A stretch of DNA of 64,000 bases from Pseudomonadota bacterium (GTDB taxonomy: Bacteria; Pseudomonadota; Alphaproteobacteria; GCA-2746255). The notes beneath the pieces are model-generated. The model worked only from the letters and a program-made list of their open reading frames with translations, was not told the DNA's origin and did no database searches. Location of the stretch: contig JBFMHN010000003.1 in assembly GCA_040752895.1 (NCBI GenBank), positions 62,001 through 126,000 of the forward strand, read 5' to 3'. Positions within the stretch are counted from its first letter, which is position 1. Every line of letters starts with the position of its first letter. The position numbers and the translations under genes are program-made. Of the stretch, positions 35,107 to 45,096 are shown one piece after another.

Positions 35107-36399
35107 TCAGCAGAGCTTTCGCAAGCGCGCGGCAAAGAAACCGTCGAGCCCGCCAAGCGATTCGAGATGCAGGGGAAGCGTGCGAAGCTCGCCCTGCCGC
35201 GTGAGAAGCGCCTCGACCCCGCCGACCTCGGCCGGCGCGATGGGAAAGCGTTCAAGCGGGGCGCCCTTGGCGAGCAGCGCCTCGATCCGTTCTTTGCCTT
35301 CTTCCGGTTCCAGCGAGCAGACCGAATAGACGAGGACGCCGCCAGGCGCCGTCATCGCCACCGCCGCGTTCAGCAGGGCGTCCTGCAAGGCCGTCAGTTT
35401 CCGCAGATCGGCCGGCGTCTTCTGCCAGAGGATATCCGGGTGGCGACGGATGGTGCCGGTCGCGCTGCAGGGCGCGTCCAGAAGGACAAAAGGGACAGGC
35501 GTCTCCGGCCGCCATTGCGTGGCGTCCGCCTCGACAACTTCCGCTTCGAGGCGAAGCCGGGAGAGATTCTGACGCAGCCGTAAAAGCCGGGCGTGCGAGC
35601 GGTCAATCGCCCGCACGCGCCCTCCGCGATCGGCAAGCTGGGCCGTCTTGCCGCCCGGCGCGGCGCAAAGGTCGAGCACGCAAGTCCCGCCGACGTCGCC
35701 GAGGAACATCGCGGGAAGTGCGGCGGCGGCGTCCTGCACCCACCACGCCCCTTCCCCATAGCCGGGCAGTTCGTCCACGCGGCCGCTGCCAGGCAGACGG
35801 AAGCTTCCCCATGGCAGCCGTGTGGCGCCCAGCTTTTCGGCCAAGCCTTCCTTTCCTTTGCGGAAGGTGAGGTCGAGGGGGGCCTCCCGAAGATGCGCCG
35901 CGGCGATTTTTCGGCAGGTCGCCTCGCCGTAAGCCCGTGTCCACGACTGCCAGAGCCAGTCCGGCGTGTTCAGGCGCTCCGTATCGAACGATCCGAGCAG
36001 GGTCTTTCCCTCGGCGGCGAGGCGGCGCAGCACGGCGTTGGCAAGTCCCTTGTAAGCGGCAAGCACCGTGCCGTCGAGAAGCTCGACGCTGCTGTGGACG
36101 GCGGCGTGGGGCGGGGTGTTAAGAAAGCAAAGCTGCGCGATCCCGATCCGCAGCAGGTGCCGCACCGTCGCCGCCTTCGCGGGCAGGGGTTTTTCGAGAA
36201 CGTGATCGATCAGGGCGTCGATCTCCCCCAGGCGGCGCAGGGTTGTTGCGACGAGGTTGCGGACGAAGGCGCGGTCTCTTGACTCGAAACGTTCGATCTC
36301 GCCGTCCTTCGCAAAAGCCTCCTCGAAGGAGGCCTTGCCTGAAAGGGTCGCCGCAAGAAATTTCAGGGCGGCTTGACGCGGGCTTGAAAAAGGGTTCAT
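35107..36399 (-). CDS. rsmB: 16S rRNA m5C967 methyltransferase RsmB
   Basis: 430 aa from ATG 36399. An N-terminal NusB-like helical domain (about 1-130) is followed by the Rossmann methyltransferase domain: VLDLCAAPGGKTAQL for SAM, LLDAPCSATGTIRRHPDI and VYSVCSLEPEEG with the two catalytic-cycle cysteines. The N-terminal extension before 36399 overlaps the divergent small gene and is not used. Confidence 0.96.
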   Translation of the reverse strand: MNPFSSPRQAALKFLAATLSGKASFEEAFAKDGEIERFESRDRAFVRNLVATTLRRLGEIDALIDHVLEKPLPAKAATVRHLLRIGIAQLCFLNTPPHAAVHSSVELLDGTVLAAYKGLANAVLRRLAAEGKTLLGSFDTERLNTPDWLWQSWTRAYGEATCRKIAAAHLREAPLDLTFRKGKEGLAEKLGATRLPWGSFRLPGSGRVDELPGYGEGAWWVQDAAAALPAMFLGDVGGTCVLDLCAAPGGKTAQLADRGGRVRAIDRSHARLLRLRQNLSRLRLEAEVVEADATQWRPETPVPFVLLDAPCSATGTIRRHPDILWQKTPADLRKLTALQDALLNAAVAMTAPGGVLVYSVCSLEPEEGKERIEALLAKGAPLERFPIAPAEVGGVEALLTRQGELRTLPLHLESLGGLDGFFAARLRKLC

Positions 36400-36455
36400 G
36401 GAAAAAGAGGGCAATGTTAAACTTTCAACTTCCTTCTCTTCCCACGAGGTTTCGG

Positions 36456-36653
36456 ATGGCCGCAAGCTCCGATAAGCCGCGCTCCTCGCCGTTCCCTTCT
36501 CCGGCCGGTGCCGGACGTGTCAAAAAAGCCGGGCCGGTCAAGAAAGCGAAGGGCAAGTTCGCCCCGCCGCTGCAGGAGATCGGCGGGCCGAAAGGACCGG
36601 AGCCGACCCGGTATGGGGACTGGGAACAGAAGGGCCGCTGCTCGGATTTTTAG
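36456..36653 (+). CDS. DUF1674 / SDHAF4-like small protein
   Basis: 65 aa from ATG 36456 (GAGG 6 bp upstream); ATG 36414 would add 14 residues. The C-terminus carries the DUF1674 hallmark EIGGPKGPEPTRYGDWEQKGRCSDF (positions 43-65 of the protein, shown in two overlapping parts: GGPKGPEPTRYGDW and KGRCSDF). The mitochondrial homologue SDHAF4 helps assemble succinate dehydrogenase by binding the flavinylated subunit. It is divergent from rsmB, a common place for it in alphaproteobacteria. Confidence 0.9.
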   Translation: MAASSDKPRSSPFPSPAGAGRVKKAGPVKKAKGKFAPPLQEIGGPKGPEPTRYGDWEQKGRCSDF

Positions 36654-36664
36654 GCCATAATTCC

Positions 36665-36679
36665 TTAATTATGAATTAA
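36665..36679. promoter_or_regulatory. Short AT-rich dyad after the DUF1674 gene
   Basis: TTAATTATGAATTAA is an inverted repeat with 6-bp arms and a 3-bp centre, in an AT-rich patch 11 bp after the DUF1674 stop. It could be an operator for the downstream nuclease gene; no function is assigned. Confidence 0.25.
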
Positions 36680-36831
36680 AACCTAAAAACTCTTGCCTTG
36701 AGGCGGGAGACGCGCCACACTTTGGAAAAAGCGGCGCGCTAGAAGGCGCTTTCATGCCATCGCGTGCCGGGCGGTGACGGGCTTTGTGGAATACTTCCAC
36801 CGCCCAAGGTCCCGCGAGACGGACGGCAGAG

Positions 36832-37305
36832 ATGGTTGGCTACTTCCGGCGATTCTTGATGTTTTTTCCATTCTTCCCGCTGGCCTGCGGTCTGACGGCG
36901 GGCGCGCTTGCCGGCGAGACGTTGCCCGGGCCGGTGTTGGCGGAAGTGCTGCGCGTGGTGGATGGCGACACGCTTGTCGTGCGGGCGCAGGTCTGGCTCG
37001 GCCACCGGGTGGAAACGCTCGTTCGTGTTTCCGGTGTTGACGCGCCGGAACGGAAAGCGCGCTGCGCGGAAGAGCGCGTCCTTGCCGATCGGGCGCGCGT
37101 CTTCGTGGAAGAGAAGGCGGCCGAAGGCCATATCTGGCTTTCCGACATTCGCTTCGGAAAATACGCCGGCCGCGTCCTGGCGCGGGTTAGGCTGGCGACC
37201 GGCGCGGACTTGAGCGAGGCGCTGCTGGCGGCCGGGCTTGCGCGGACCTACGCGGGTGGCAAGCGCCAGTCTTGGTGCAAAATGCTTGTCGAAGGAAGCC
37301 GCTAG
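36832..37305 (+). CDS. Secreted thermonuclease (SNase-like) protein
   Basis: 157 aa from ATG 36832. A signal sequence (about 1-27, GALAGE) precedes one staphylococcal-nuclease-like OB domain: [37 protein letters not shown] and [26 protein letters not shown]. Calcium and catalytic residues (Asp in DGDT, Arg in [10 protein letters not shown]) are in place. It ends convergently with acs, sharing the four bases CTAG. Confidence 0.9.
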   Translation: MVGYFRRFLMFFPFFPLACGLTAGALAGETLPGPVLAEVLRVVDGDTLVVRAQVWLGHRVETLVRVSGVDAPERKARCAEERVLADRARVFVEEKAAEGHIWLSDIRFGKYAGRVLARVRLATGADLSEALLAAGLARTYAGGKRQSWCKMLVEGSR

Positions 37306-39239
37306 CGGTTCATGCGATTCTCGACCAGCTCGTTCACGACGTCGGGATCGGCAAGTGTCGAGGTATCACCCAAGTCTTTGTATTCGTTTCCGGCGATCTT
37401 GCGCAGGATCCGGCGCATGATTTTTCCGGAACGCGTTTTCGGCAGGCCTGGCGCCCATTGGATCAAATCCGGCACCGCGATCGGGCCGATTTCCTTCCGC
37501 ACCCACTGGGCGAGTTCCTTCCTTAAGCCTTCGGATGGCTTTTCGTCCGCCATCAGGGTGACGTAGGCGTAGATGCCCTGGCCCTTGATGGCGTGCGGAT
37601 AGCCGACGACGGCTGCCTCGGACACTTTCGGGTGGGCGACCAGTGCGCTCTCGACTTCGGCCGTCCCCATCCGGTGGCCGGACACGTTGATCACGTCGTC
37701 GACCCGGCCGCTGATCCAGTAATAGCCGTCCTCGTCCCGGCGGCAGCCGTCGCCGGTGAAATAATAGCCCGGATAGGTTGCGAAATAGGTCTCAACGAAA
37801 CGCTTGTGATCGCCATAGACGGTCCGCATCTGGCCGGGCCAGGAATCGGCGATGCAAAGCCCCCCTTCACAGGCGCCTTGCAGCGGGGTTCCCTTCGCGT
37901 CGACGATTTCCAGCTTCACGCCGAAGAAGGGGTGCGCGGCGGACCCCGGCTTCAGCGCCGTTGCCCCCGGCAGCGGCGTGATCAGGATGCCGCCCGTTTC
38001 GGTCTGCCACCAGGTGTCCACGATCGGGCAACGTTCCTCGCCGACGACGCGGTGGTACCAGAGCCAGGCTTCCGGATTGATCGGCTCGCCGACCGAGCCA
38101 AGGAGGCGCAGCGACTTCCGGCTTGTTTTCTTCACCGGGTCGTCGCCTTCGTGCATGAGGGCGCGGATCGCCGTCGGCGCCGTGTAAAAAATATTGACGC
38201 CGTGCTTGTCCACGACCCGCCAGAAGCGGGAATAGTCCGGGTAGTTCGGAACGCCCTCGAACATCAAGGTCGTCGCCCCGTTCGCCAGCGGGCCGTAGAC
38301 AATATAGCTGTGCCCGGTGACCCAGCCGACATCCGCCGTGCACCAGTAAACGTCGCCCTCGTGGTAATCGAAGACGTATTGGTGCGTCATCGCGGCAAAG
38401 ACAAGGTAGCCGCCGCTCGTATGCAGGACGCCCTTCGGTTTGCCGGTCGAGCCCGAGGTGTAGAGGATGAAGAGCGGGTCCTCGGCGCCCATTTCCTCCG
38501 GCGGGCAGTCGGCCGAAGCGGCCGCTACCGCCTCTTCGTAAGCCACGTCGCGGCCTTTCACCCAGTTGACGTCGGCGCCGGTCCGCCGGACGACGAGGAC
38601 GGTGTGAACGCCCGAATAGTTCTTGAGCGCCTCGTCCGTGTTCGCCTTGAGGGGGATTTTTTTTCCGCCGCGAATGCCTTCGTCCGCCGTGACCACGACC
38701 GTGCTTTGGCAATCCGCGACGCGGCCATGCAGCGACGCGGGGGAAAAACCGCCGAATACGACGGAGTGGATTGCCCCGATCCGCGCGCAGGCGAGCATCG
38801 CGTAGGTCGCTTCGGGGATCATCGGCAAGTAGATGGTCACCCGGTCGCCTTTCTTGACGCCGCGGTCTTTCAAGGCGTTTGCCAGTCGCGAAACCTGCGC
38901 GTGAAGCTCGCGATAGGTGATCTTCTTGTCCTCCTTCGGGTCATCCCCTTCCCAGAGGATCGCGACCTGATCGGCGCGCTCGGGAAGGTGGCGGTCGATG
39001 CAGTTGGCAGAGACATTCAGCGTCCCGTCATAGAACCAGCGGATGCGCGCATCGCCCGTGAAGGAAGTGTCCTTGATCTTCGTGTAGGGCTTGATCCAGT
39101 CGATCCGCTTGCCTTCCTTCCGCCAGAACCCTTCGGGGTCTTCGATCGAGCGCCGGTACATTTCCGCATAGGTTTTTTCATCCGCCCAGGCGGCCTTTGC
39201 CACCGCCTCGGGCACCGGGATCACGAGATGTTCGGACAT
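37302..39239 (-). CDS. acs: Acetyl-CoA synthetase (AMP-forming)
   Basis: 645 aa, the usual length. It activates acetate with ATP and CoA. Motifs: [14 protein letters not shown] near 259-270, [39 protein letters not shown], and the acetylation-site region [14 protein letters not shown] near residue 604, so activity could be controlled by lysine acetylation. It is last in a minus-strand run after EVE and Rieske genes. Confidence 0.98.
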   Translation of the reverse strand: MSEHLVIPVPEAVAKAAWADEKTYAEMYRRSIEDPEGFWRKEGKRIDWIKPYTKIKDTSFTGDARIRWFYDGTLNVSANCIDRHLPERADQVAILWEGDDPKEDKKITYRELHAQVSRLANALKDRGVKKGDRVTIYLPMIPEATYAMLACARIGAIHSVVFGGFSPASLHGRVADCQSTVVVTADEGIRGGKKIPLKANTDEALKNYSGVHTVLVVRRTGADVNWVKGRDVAYEEAVAAASADCPPEEMGAEDPLFILYTSGSTGKPKGVLHTSGGYLVFAAMTHQYVFDYHEGDVYWCTADVGWVTGHSYIVYGPLANGATTLMFEGVPNYPDYSRFWRVVDKHGVNIFYTAPTAIRALMHEGDDPVKKTSRKSLRLLGSVGEPINPEAWLWYHRVVGEERCPIVDTWWQTETGGILITPLPGATALKPGSAAHPFFGVKLEIVDAKGTPLQGACEGGLCIADSWPGQMRTVYGDHKRFVETYFATYPGYYFTGDGCRRDEDGYYWISGRVDDVINVSGHRMGTAEVESALVAHPKVSEAAVVGYPHAIKGQGIYAYVTLMADEKPSEGLRKELAQWVRKEIGPIAVPDLIQWAPGLPKTRSGKIMRRILRKIAGNEYKDLGDTSTLADPDVVNELVENRMNR

Positions 39240-39323
39240 GCGATGGCTTCCTTTCGGATTTTTTCTTTTGCTTCCCGCCAGTTTAGGACATTGGCGAGGC
39301 CAGACAAGGCCGGGGCGCCCTCT

Positions 39324-39674
39324 CTAGCTATCCAGGTAAATTCTTTCGTTTTTCACGCGAAGCACCACCGGTTCGAGCGCCTTTCCCTTGCAAGGCCCCG
39401 CCACGCAAAAGCCGTCGTCTGGCCGGAACCGGGCGGCGTGGGTGGCGCATTGCAGATGCGTCTTCTCAAAGTCGAAAAACTGGTTTGGCGTCCAGTCGAG
39501 CGGTGTTCCCTGATGGGGGCAGCGGTTCCAATAGCCGTACACTTTGCGTCCCAAGCGAACGACGAAAATCGCCCGCGGGTAAGGCGCTTGCGGCATCGGA
39601 AAGCCGCGGGCCGTGCCTTCCGGAATGTCGGCAAGGCGGCAGAGGAATCGCGGCGCCTTTCTGGCGGCGATCAT
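39324..39674 (-). CDS. Rieske [2Fe-2S] domain protein
   Basis: 116 aa from ATG 39674, just after the EVE-gene stop; the longer start at 39716 would overlap EVE. It is a small stand-alone Rieske ferredoxin: the cluster motifs are RCPHQGTPLDW (C-x-H) and QCATHAARF (C-x-x-H), with ligands Cys-His and Cys-His. No signal peptide, so cytoplasmic. The electron partner is not evident; such proteins serve oxygenases or are of unknown use. Confidence 0.93.
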   Translation of the reverse strand: MIAARKAPRFLCRLADIPEGTARGFPMPQAPYPRAIFVVRLGRKVYGYWNRCPHQGTPLDWTPNQFFDFEKTHLQCATHAARFRPDDGFCVAGPCKGKALEPVVLRVKNERIYLDS

Positions 39675-39676
39675 TG

Positions 39677-40090
39677 CTATGGCCCGGTCTCGCCCATCTT
39701 GCAGATCCGCACCCATGCGTCCCGGTCAACCGGCAGGACGGAAAGCCTGGATTGGCGAACCAGAGCAAGATGATGAAGCGCGGGTTCCCGCTTGATCTCG
39801 GCCAGCGTCACCGGTCGCTTCAAAGGGCGGACGGCCTTCACGGCGACCATGCCGAAGCGTGCGGAAAGGTCCGTTGGGTCCAGGTAATATTCCCGGACGA
39901 CTTCCACGATGCCGACGACCCGCTTTTCGTTGACGGAATGGTAGAAGAAAGCGCGGTCCCCTTTCTTCATGGCCTTCAGGTTGTTGCTTGCCTGATGGTT
40001 GCGAACGCCGTCCCAGGGCTCGGTGCCTTTCCGCACCTGGTCTTCCCACGACCAGGTGCCGGGCTCCGATTTCATAAGCCAGTATTTCAT
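39677..40090 (-). CDS. EVE-domain protein
   Basis: 137 aa. The whole protein is one EVE (PUA-like) domain: MKYWLMKSEPGTWSWED, WDGVRNHQASNNLKAMKKGD, AFFYHSVNEKRVVGIVEVV. EVE domains bind modified bases in DNA or RNA. It is usually found near gpsA in alphaproteobacteria, as here. Confidence 0.95.
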   Translation of the reverse strand: MKYWLMKSEPGTWSWEDQVRKGTEPWDGVRNHQASNNLKAMKKGDRAFFYHSVNEKRVVGIVEVVREYYLDPTDLSARFGMVAVKAVRPLKRPVTLAEIKREPALHHLALVRQSRLSVLPVDRDAWVRICKMGETGP

Positions 40091-40183
40091 CGGATGTCTG
40101 CGTAGCCTCCCTTCGGCAGGACGATTTTATAAAGCGCGACCGTTACGGTTTTTGGAATTCCATCGGGTCGTACGCCGGCAGGG

Positions 40184-41194
40184 TTAGACGTCCCTCGCTT
40201 CTTCCGGTAATTCTTCTCCGATCGGTCGGGCAAGCAGGCCTTCGATGGCTTCTTCGATCCTTGCGCCGCGATGCAGCACGTCGCGAACCGCCATCACGAT
40301 CGGGATTTCGAGGCCAAGGCGAGAAGCCAGTTCCGACACGGCATGTGCCGTGAACACCCCTTCCGCAACCGACTTGCGGCCCGCCGTCGCTTCCGCAAGC
40401 GTCTTGCCTTCGCCAAGGGCGATGCCGAGGGAGAGATTCCGCGACTGGCGGCTGCTGCAGGTAAGCGTCAAGTCGCCAAGGCCGGACAGCCCCATGAAAG
40501 TTCTGAACTGGCCGCCCAGGACGACGCCAAGGCGTGCGATCTCGGCCAGCCCCCGCGTGATCAAGGCGGCTCGGGCGTTGCTGCCGAGGCCGCGGCCCTC
40601 GACGATCCCGCAGGCGATTGCAAGCACGTTCTTTACCGCGCCCCCGACCTGAACCCCGATGATGTCGTCGGAAAGGTAGAGACGAAAACGCGGGCTTCCG
40701 ATCAGGACCTGCAGGTGCTCGCCGAGCGTCTCGTCTTCGCAGGCCAGGGTTGCCGCCGTCGGCAGGCCGCGCGCCACCTCGTCCGCGAAGGTCGGCCCCG
40801 ACAACACGGCAAGCGGGGTCTGCGGCAGTGTCTCGCGAACGACCTCGCTCATCAGACTGCCGCTCGCCTGCTCGATTCCCTTCGCGCAGAGGACGACCGG
40901 CGTTCCCTTCTTCAAATGCGAGGCAAGATTCTCGCAGGCCTTTCGCACGTGCTGCGCCGGCGTGACGAGGAGAAGGGTGTCCGCCTTGGCGACGTCCTCG
41001 AAGGCGTTCGTCAGGCGAATCGAAGGGTCGAGCCTGACCCCCGGCAGGAAGGGCGTGTTTTCGCCGGTTTTTCGGATAGCCTCGACGACCTCCGGCTCGC
41101 GCGCATAGAGGACGGTCTCGCCCCCTTGCCGGCGGACGGCGCTCGCCAGCGCCGTTCCCCAAGCCCCCGCACCGACAACCCCGATCCGTGCCAT
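40184..41194 (-). CDS. gpsA: Glycerol-3-phosphate dehydrogenase [NAD(P)+]
   Basis: 336 aa. It reduces dihydroxyacetone phosphate to sn-glycerol-3-phosphate for phospholipid synthesis. N-terminal MARIGVVGAGAWGTALASAV binds the nucleotide; VVLCAKGIEQASG, SGPTFADEVARG, GGAVKNVLAIACGIVEG and GLGDLTLTCSSRQSRN are characteristic. It lies 30 bp downstream of tsaD on the same strand. The 93-bp gap to the EVE gene holds no gene. Confidence 0.98.
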   Translation of the reverse strand: MARIGVVGAGAWGTALASAVRRQGGETVLYAREPEVVEAIRKTGENTPFLPGVRLDPSIRLTNAFEDVAKADTLLLVTPAQHVRKACENLASHLKKGTPVVLCAKGIEQASGSLMSEVVRETLPQTPLAVLSGPTFADEVARGLPTAATLACEDETLGEHLQVLIGSPRFRLYLSDDIIGVQVGGAVKNVLAIACGIVEGRGLGSNARAALITRGLAEIARLGVVLGGQFRTFMGLSGLGDLTLTCSSRQSRNLSLGIALGEGKTLAEATAGRKSVAEGVFTAHAVSELASRLGLEIPIVMAVRDVLHRGARIEEAIEGLLARPIGEELPEEARDV

Positions 41195-41224
41195 GGCGTT
41201 TACTCTAGCACGAAAGGGGCCGGA

Positions 41225-42280
41225 TCAAGACGGGGTCTCCGGGTGCCGGGCAGCAGCCGGGTCCAGCGGCCAGCGGGGTTTTGGAGCGAAATCGAAGGCG
41301 TCTGTCAGCCCCAGACGAAGCCGCTCGATACCGGCCCAGGCGATCATCGCGCCGTTGTCCGTGCAAAGTTCCGGCGGCGGCACGTGCAGCCGCATGCCTT
41401 CGCTTTCGACGAGTTGCCGCAACCTCGTCTTCAGATAAGCGTTCGCGGCAACCCCGCCGGCGACGACGAACGCCTTGCCGTCGGGATGGCGCGCATGAAA
41501 AAGGCGGATCGCGTTTTTTGAGCGGTCGGCCAGCACGTCTCCGACGGCGGCCTGGAAGCTGGCGGCCATGTCCGCGACGAGGCCGGCATCTCCCTTCAGG
41601 CCGGCGACGGTTTGGCGGACCGCCGTCTTCAGGCCGGAAAGGGAAAGGTCGCAACCTTCCCGCCGTATCATCGGGCGGGGAAGTTCGAAGCGCTTTGCAT
41701 TTCCATGCCTTGCCGCCTTCTCGATTTGCGGTCCGCCGGGATAGGGCAGGCCCAGAAGCTTCGCCACCTTGTCGAAGGCTTCCCCGACGGCGTCGTCCAG
41801 CGTCGTGCCAAGCCGAACATAACGGCCCACTCCCTCGACGACGACGAACTGCGAATGCCCGCCGGACACCAGAAGCAGGAGATAGGGAAAATCGAGTTTT
41901 TCGAGCAGACGGAAGGAAAGCGCGTGCCCCTCCAAGTGGTTGATGGCGAGGAAGGGTAGCCCTTGGAACGCGGCGATCGCCTTCGCCGTCATGACGCCGA
42001 CGATAAGCCCGCCGATCAACCCCGGCCCGGCCGTCGCCGCCACCCCGTCGAGGGCGTCGAAGCCAAGCCCGGCCCGCTTCATCACCCCGGCCACGATTTC
42101 ATTCAGGCGTTCGAGATGGGCGCGGGCGGCGATTTCCGGCACGATTCCGCCATAGGGCTCATGGGCCGCGATCTGGGAAAAAAGGCCTTCCGCCAAGATT
42201 TTCCCGCGGTCATTGACCAGCGCGGCGGCGGTTTCGTCGCAACTGCTCTCCAACCCAAGCACAACCATCGGTTTTTCCAT
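41225..42280 (-). CDS. tsaD: tRNA N6-threonylcarbamoyladenosine transferase TsaD
   Basis: 351 aa from ATG 42280. It transfers the threonylcarbamoyl group to A37 of ANN-decoding tRNAs. [18 protein letters not shown] opens the ASKHA fold; [10 protein letters not shown] is the metal motif; [14 protein letters not shown] and [14 protein letters not shown] are also present. The frame continues upstream inside hemC on the other strand and that part is not coding. Divergent from hemC. Confidence 0.98.
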   Translation of the reverse strand: MEKPMVVLGLESSCDETAAALVNDRGKILAEGLFSQIAAHEPYGGIVPEIAARAHLERLNEIVAGVMKRAGLGFDALDGVAATAGPGLIGGLIVGVMTAKAIAAFQGLPFLAINHLEGHALSFRLLEKLDFPYLLLLVSGGHSQFVVVEGVGRYVRLGTTLDDAVGEAFDKVAKLLGLPYPGGPQIEKAARHGNAKRFELPRPMIRREGCDLSLSGLKTAVRQTVAGLKGDAGLVADMAASFQAAVGDVLADRSKNAIRLFHARHPDGKAFVVAGGVAANAYLKTRLRQLVESEGMRLHVPPPELCTDNGAMIAWAGIERLRLGLTDAFDFAPKPRWPLDPAAARHPETPS

Positions 42281-42373
42281 TCCGCTCGGCTTTTCAAGGT
42301 TCCTTGTGGAAGGGTTTTTCCTTTCCGTAATAACCACTTTACCTTGCGGGTCGGCAAGCACTACACACAGGAA

Positions 42374-43315
42374 ATGACGGCGGGGAAAGCCATTCGCATA
42401 GGCACGAGAGGCAGCAAGCTGGCGCGCTTTCAGGCGGAGGAAGTGCGAAACCGCCTGGTCGCCGCCCACCCCGCGCTTGGCCTGCCGCAGGCGATCGAGA
42501 TTCACATCATTCGAACGACCGGCGACAAGGTGCTGGACCGCCCGCTCAGTGAGTTGGGGGGCAAGGGCCTTTTCACGAAGGAAATCGAAGAGGCCTTGCT
42601 GCGCGGCGACCTCGACCTTGCCGTCCACTCGATGAAGGACGTGCCGACCTGGCTGCCCGACGGGCTTTGCATCGCGGGTTGTCTTCCCCGGGAGGATCCG
42701 CGGGACGGCTTCGTCTCGCGGAATTATGCCGGCTTCGCCGATCTGCCGAAAGGGGCGTCGCTCGCGACGTCCTCGTTGCGCAGGCAAGCGCAGGCGAAAC
42801 ACCTTCGGCCCGACTTGCGAATCGTGCCCATGCGCGGGAACGTGGGAACCCGGCTTCGCAAGCTTTCGGAAGGCGAGGCGGACGCCATTCTGCTTGCCGT
42901 AGCCGGGTTGAAGCGACTTAACCTTTCCGACCACATCACGGCGACGCTCGAACCGGACGCTTTTCTGCCCGCCGCCGCCCAAGGCGCGATCGGGGTCGAA
43001 TGCCGGGTCGGAGATTCGGCCTTGCGAGACTTTCTCGAACCTATCTTCGACCCCCTCACCAACCGTTGCGTCGCGGCCGAGCGGGCGGCCCTTGCCGTCC
43101 TGGATGGTTCCTGCCGCACGCCAATCGCCGCCCTGGCCGAGGCCGTTGACCGGGGCACGCTTCTTCTCCGCGCCATGGTGGCGCTGCCCGACGGCTCGCT
43201 TCGCTACGACGCGGAACGCCGGGGAAGCACCGACGACGCCGAAACAATCGGCCGCGAGGTGGGAGGGGAATTGAGGAAAAAGGCGGGGCCCGAATTCTTC
43301 GCGAGCCTCGGTTGA
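42374..43315 (+). CDS. hemC: Porphobilinogen deaminase (hydroxymethylbilane synthase)
   Basis: 313 aa from ATG 42374. It polymerises four porphobilinogens in heme synthesis. [44 protein letters not shown] and [12 protein letters not shown], whose cysteine carries the dipyrromethane cofactor, are present. First of the hemC-hemD-mitofilin-like-hemY set. Confidence 0.98.
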   Translation: MTAGKAIRIGTRGSKLARFQAEEVRNRLVAAHPALGLPQAIEIHIIRTTGDKVLDRPLSELGGKGLFTKEIEEALLRGDLDLAVHSMKDVPTWLPDGLCIAGCLPREDPRDGFVSRNYAGFADLPKGASLATSSLRRQAQAKHLRPDLRIVPMRGNVGTRLRKLSEGEADAILLAVAGLKRLNLSDHITATLEPDAFLPAAAQGAIGVECRVGDSALRDFLEPIFDPLTNRCVAAERAALAVLDGSCRTPIAALAEAVDRGTLLLRAMVALPDGSLRYDAERRGSTDDAETIGREVGGELRKKAGPEFFASLG

Positions 43316-43320
43316 CGAAG

Positions 43321-44061
43321 ATGTACGTTCTGTTGACGCGCCCGAGGGAAGATTCGGCGGCTTTGGCGGTTCTTCTTCAGGCGCGCGGCATCACGAGTCT
43401 GATTGAGCCTATGCTCGATATCCAACAGATTCCCGGCGTTCCGCTTGCGACGGAAGGCGTGCAGGCTTTCTTGCTGACGAGCGCGAACGGTGCGCGGGCG
43501 CTCGCTCAAGCAACGGCCAAACGGGATCTTCCGGTTTACGCGGTCGGTGAGGCGACGGCAAAGCTTGCGCGCGCCCTTGGCTTTCGGATGGTTCAAAGTG
43601 CGAAGGGCGATGTGGCAAGCCTGGCCAACCTGGTGGCCGAGTGCGCGGACCCAAAGGCGGGCGTGCTTCTGCACGCCGCCGGCAAAAACGTCGCCGGCGA
43701 TCTGGCCGGCGCGCTTGCCAAGCGCGGGTTGACGGTGCGGTGCGAGGCGTTTTACGAGGCGCGGCCGGCCCAGGGGCTTTCGCCAAGGCTGGCCGGCGCG
43801 CTCGAAAAAGAGGCGATCGACGCGGTCCTTTTTTTCTCTCCCCGGACGGCAGGCGTCTTTGTTAGGCTGGTGAACGAGGCGGGACTTGCCGCTTCCTGCG
43901 AGCGGGTTCTGGCGTTTTGCTTGAGCCCCGCGGTGGCCGAGGCGGCCAAGGCCATTCACTGGCGAGGACTTCGCGTGGCACCGTCCCCGAACGTCGAATC
44001 CCTTCTCCGCGAGCTCGAAGACGCCTCGGCCGTCGGCCGCGGCGACAACCCCGAAGGATAG
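43321..44061 (+). CDS. hemD: Uroporphyrinogen-III synthase
   Basis: 246 aa from ATG 43321; a TTG at 43312 overlapping the hemC stop is an alternative. It cyclises hydroxymethylbilane with D-ring inversion. HemD sequences are weakly conserved, but [44 protein letters not shown] and [17 protein letters not shown] fit, and the place right after hemC supports it. Confidence 0.93.
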   Translation: MYVLLTRPREDSAALAVLLQARGITSLIEPMLDIQQIPGVPLATEGVQAFLLTSANGARALAQATAKRDLPVYAVGEATAKLARALGFRMVQSAKGDVASLANLVAECADPKAGVLLHAAGKNVAGDLAGALAKRGLTVRCEAFYEARPAQGLSPRLAGALEKEAIDAVLFFSPRTAGVFVRLVNEAGLAASCERVLAFCLSPAVAEAAKAIHWRGLRVAPSPNVESLLRELEDASAVGRGDNPEG

Positions 44062-44067
44062 ATTCCC

Positions 44068-45096
44068 ATGAGCGACCAGGAAGAACCAAAGACGGAAACC
44101 GAGCAAGCCCCTCCAACCCGGAAAGCGCGTCGTCTCTGGTTGCCTCTCGCCCTTCTTATCCTGCTCCTGCTGGCGGGTGGTCTCGCCGCCCTTTATGCCT
44201 TTCCCTTGCCCAAGGAGTGGACGGGCTGGCTCGCGTTTCCCGAAACGCAGCCTGAAACGCAGAAGGAAACGCAGAAGGAAACGGACGTCCTTTCCGCACG
44301 CGTAGCCGCCCTTGAAGAGGCCTTCGAAATCCTGCCGCAAACCTCCCAAGGCACGACCGCGCAACTGAACGCGATCGAAACCGATCTGGCTTCCCTCGAT
44401 GGCCGGCTTGCCGCTCTCGAGAGCCAGATTTTCGAAGGTGCTGGCGGTGGCGAGGCGGCCTCGCAGGCGGAAATCGAAGCGCTTCGAACCGCCGTCGAAG
44501 GCCTTGCCGCTCAACTTGCCGATCTTGTCCGCGTGACGAAAGCCGACCCGGTCGATCCTGTCGCCAACCGCCGCTTCCTGGCTGTCGAAGGCCTGTGCGA
44601 GGGCCTTTGGGAATATGGCCCGTTCCGCGAGCGGTTGATGGACCTGCTGGCGGTGGCGGGCGAGGACCCGATCATGAAGGAGGCCGTTGCTCCCATCGCG
44701 GCCTACGCGGATCGGGGCATTGCGACCTTGCCGATGCTGCGGGCACGCTACGATGCGATGGCGTCGGCGGCCTTGAAAGCTGACCGGTTGAAGCCCGATG
44801 CGAACTGGACGGAAAAGCTGCTCGCCAACCTCTCCTCCGTGTTGACCATCCGGCGGACCGGGGATTTTGAGGGCGATGGCCTCGAAGCGGTGCTGGCCCG
44901 GGCGGAACTGGCGCTTGAGGCCGGCGATCTTGAACGTGGTGTCGCGCTGCTCAGGGGAATCGAAGGCCCGGCCGGGGGGGCGATGGAATCATGGCTCCGC
45001 GACGCCGAGGCGCGTCTTGCGGCGGAAGCCGCGATCCGGCGTCTCCGGCAACTTGCCTTCCCAGGCGGAGCGAAGCCGTCGGCGGCGCAGCCATGA
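44068..45096 (+). CDS. Mitofilin-like inner-membrane protein (COG4223 type)
   Basis: 342 aa. One membrane helix at about residues 24-44, then a periplasmic part: a TQPETQKETQKE low-complexity linker, a coiled coil (about 72-150, LSARVAALEEAFEILPQ and similar) and a C-terminal helical domain. This fits the alphaproteobacterial mitofilin/Mic60-like protein usually placed between hemD and hemY, proposed to shape membranes and contact outer-membrane proteins. Its stop overlaps the hemY start (ATGA). Confidence 0.83.
   Translation: MSDQEEPKTETEQAPPTRKARRLWLPLALLILLLLAGGLAALYAFPLPKEWTGWLAFPETQPETQKETQKETDVLSARVAALEEAFEILPQTSQGTTAQLNAIETDLASLDGRLAALESQIFEGAGGGEAASQAEIEALRTAVEGLAAQLADLVRVTKADPVDPVANRRFLAVEGLCEGLWEYGPFRERLMDLLAVAGEDPIMKEAVAPIAAYADRGIATLPMLRARYDAMASAALKADRLKPDANWTEKLLANLSSVLTIRRTGDFEGDGLEAVLARAELALEAGDLERGVALLRGIEGPAGGAMESWLRDAEARLAAEAAIRRLRQLAFPGGAKPSAAQP

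Noticed and set aside
37593-39773. A 726-residue open frame on the plus strand across acs
   Set aside because: It is the antisense shadow of acs, whose family motifs are complete on the other strand.
40091-40183. A remnant of a YciI-type gene between gpsA and the EVE gene, where one is often found in relatives
   Set aside because: The gap is only 93 bp and no translation shows YciI features; nothing supports a pseudogene.
42281-42982. A 234-residue N-terminal extension of TsaD
   Set aside because: It lies inside hemC on the other strand, and TsaD homologues start with the [13 protein letters not shown] region.
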